Shown: positions 14,898 to 14,932 of the stretch, one piece after another
Numbering within the stretch: position 1 is the first letter of the stretch
Layout of the letters: each line of letters opens with the position of its first letter
Assembly (NCBI GenBank): GCA_964477735.1
Contig: CAYZFD010000035.1
Location: 1-14,932, forward strand
Direction of reading: 5' to 3'
From: CAYZFD01 sp964477735
GTDB lineage: Bacteria; Bacteroidota; Bacteroidia; Flavobacteriales; Flavobacteriaceae
DNA length: 14,932 bases
Position numbers and translations under genes: made by a program
Notes under the pieces: model-generated
Told to the model about the DNA's origin: nothing
Database searches by the model: none
The model's input: only the letters and a program-made list of their open reading frames with translations

Positions 14898-14932
14898 ATG
14901 AAATCAAAACTTCAAAATTTAATTATTACAGG
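14898..14932 (+). CDS. Start of an unidentified gene, cut by the window edge
   Basis: An ATG at 14898 opens a frame that stays open to the end (MKSKLQNLIITG). The basic start followed by hydrophobic residues could be the beginning of a signal peptide, but 11 codons are too few to name a product. The spacing from lysS and a candidate promoter just upstream support a real start. Confidence 0.45.
   Translation, partial: MKSKLQNLIIT

Noticed and set aside
1..14932. Mobile element, CRISPR array, toxin-antitoxin or defence locus
   Set aside because: No transposase or integrase, no regularly spaced repeats, no terminal inverted repeats with target duplication, and no recognisable defence domain. 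The tRNA has no integrase or duplicated 3' end nearby to suggest an attachment site.

Overview
The window looks like ordinary chromosomal sequence from a member of the Bacteroidota, most likely Flavobacteriales. Three things point there. Promoter-like TAnnTTTG (-7) elements lie upstream of the tRNA and several genes, and start codons mostly lack Shine-Dalgarno sequences. The gene content is typical: a Porin_10-like porin, a flavobacterial-type COG1579 protein without cysteines, and a lysyl-tRNA synthetase with a C-terminal extension. The sequence is AT-rich with standard genetic code. A NhaD-type sodium/proton antiporter would fit a marine or saline habitat, but that is inference.

Layout, left to right. 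Bases 1-2438: the 3' part of nhaD, overlapping folC by 4 nt, both on +. Bases 2454-2610: a self-contained tRNA-Val(TAC) unit with its own promoter and intrinsic terminator. Bases 2611-2740 hold no gene but contain small hairpins of unknown meaning. Bases 2741-2769 are a terminator, probably bidirectional. Bases 2790-4666 (-): a Nif3-family gene followed after 2 nt by a coiled-coil COG1579 gene. Bases 4771-5802 (+): lpxK. Bases 5777-9010 (-): a putative porin followed after 6 nt by a secreted M28 peptidase whose 3' end overlaps lpxK. Bases 9105-12158 (+): rnhB, then a large lipoprotein of unknown function with a predicted beta-propeller C-terminal half. Bases 12155-13020 (-): a small YqaE/Pmp3 membrane protein gene with a TTG start, then lipB, the two sharing one base. 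Bases 13144-14838 (+): lysS. From 14898 the first codons of another + strand gene run off the window.

Most genes are housekeeping: folate polyglutamylation, lipid A phosphorylation, RNA/DNA hybrid repair, lipoate attachment and lysine tRNA charging. The envelope is represented by lpxK, the porin, the M28 peptidase, the lipoprotein, YqaE and NhaD. The genes are tightly packed, with three same-strand junctions of 6 nt or less or overlapping, and two convergent overlaps.

I found no CRISPR array, insertion sequence, prophage, toxin-antitoxin pair or recognisable defence system, and nothing I can honestly call a new biological system. The items most worth a second look are the uncharacterised 809-residue lipoprotein, the loss of all four zinc-binding cysteines in the COG1579 protein, and the structured intergenic stretch around 2664-2740.
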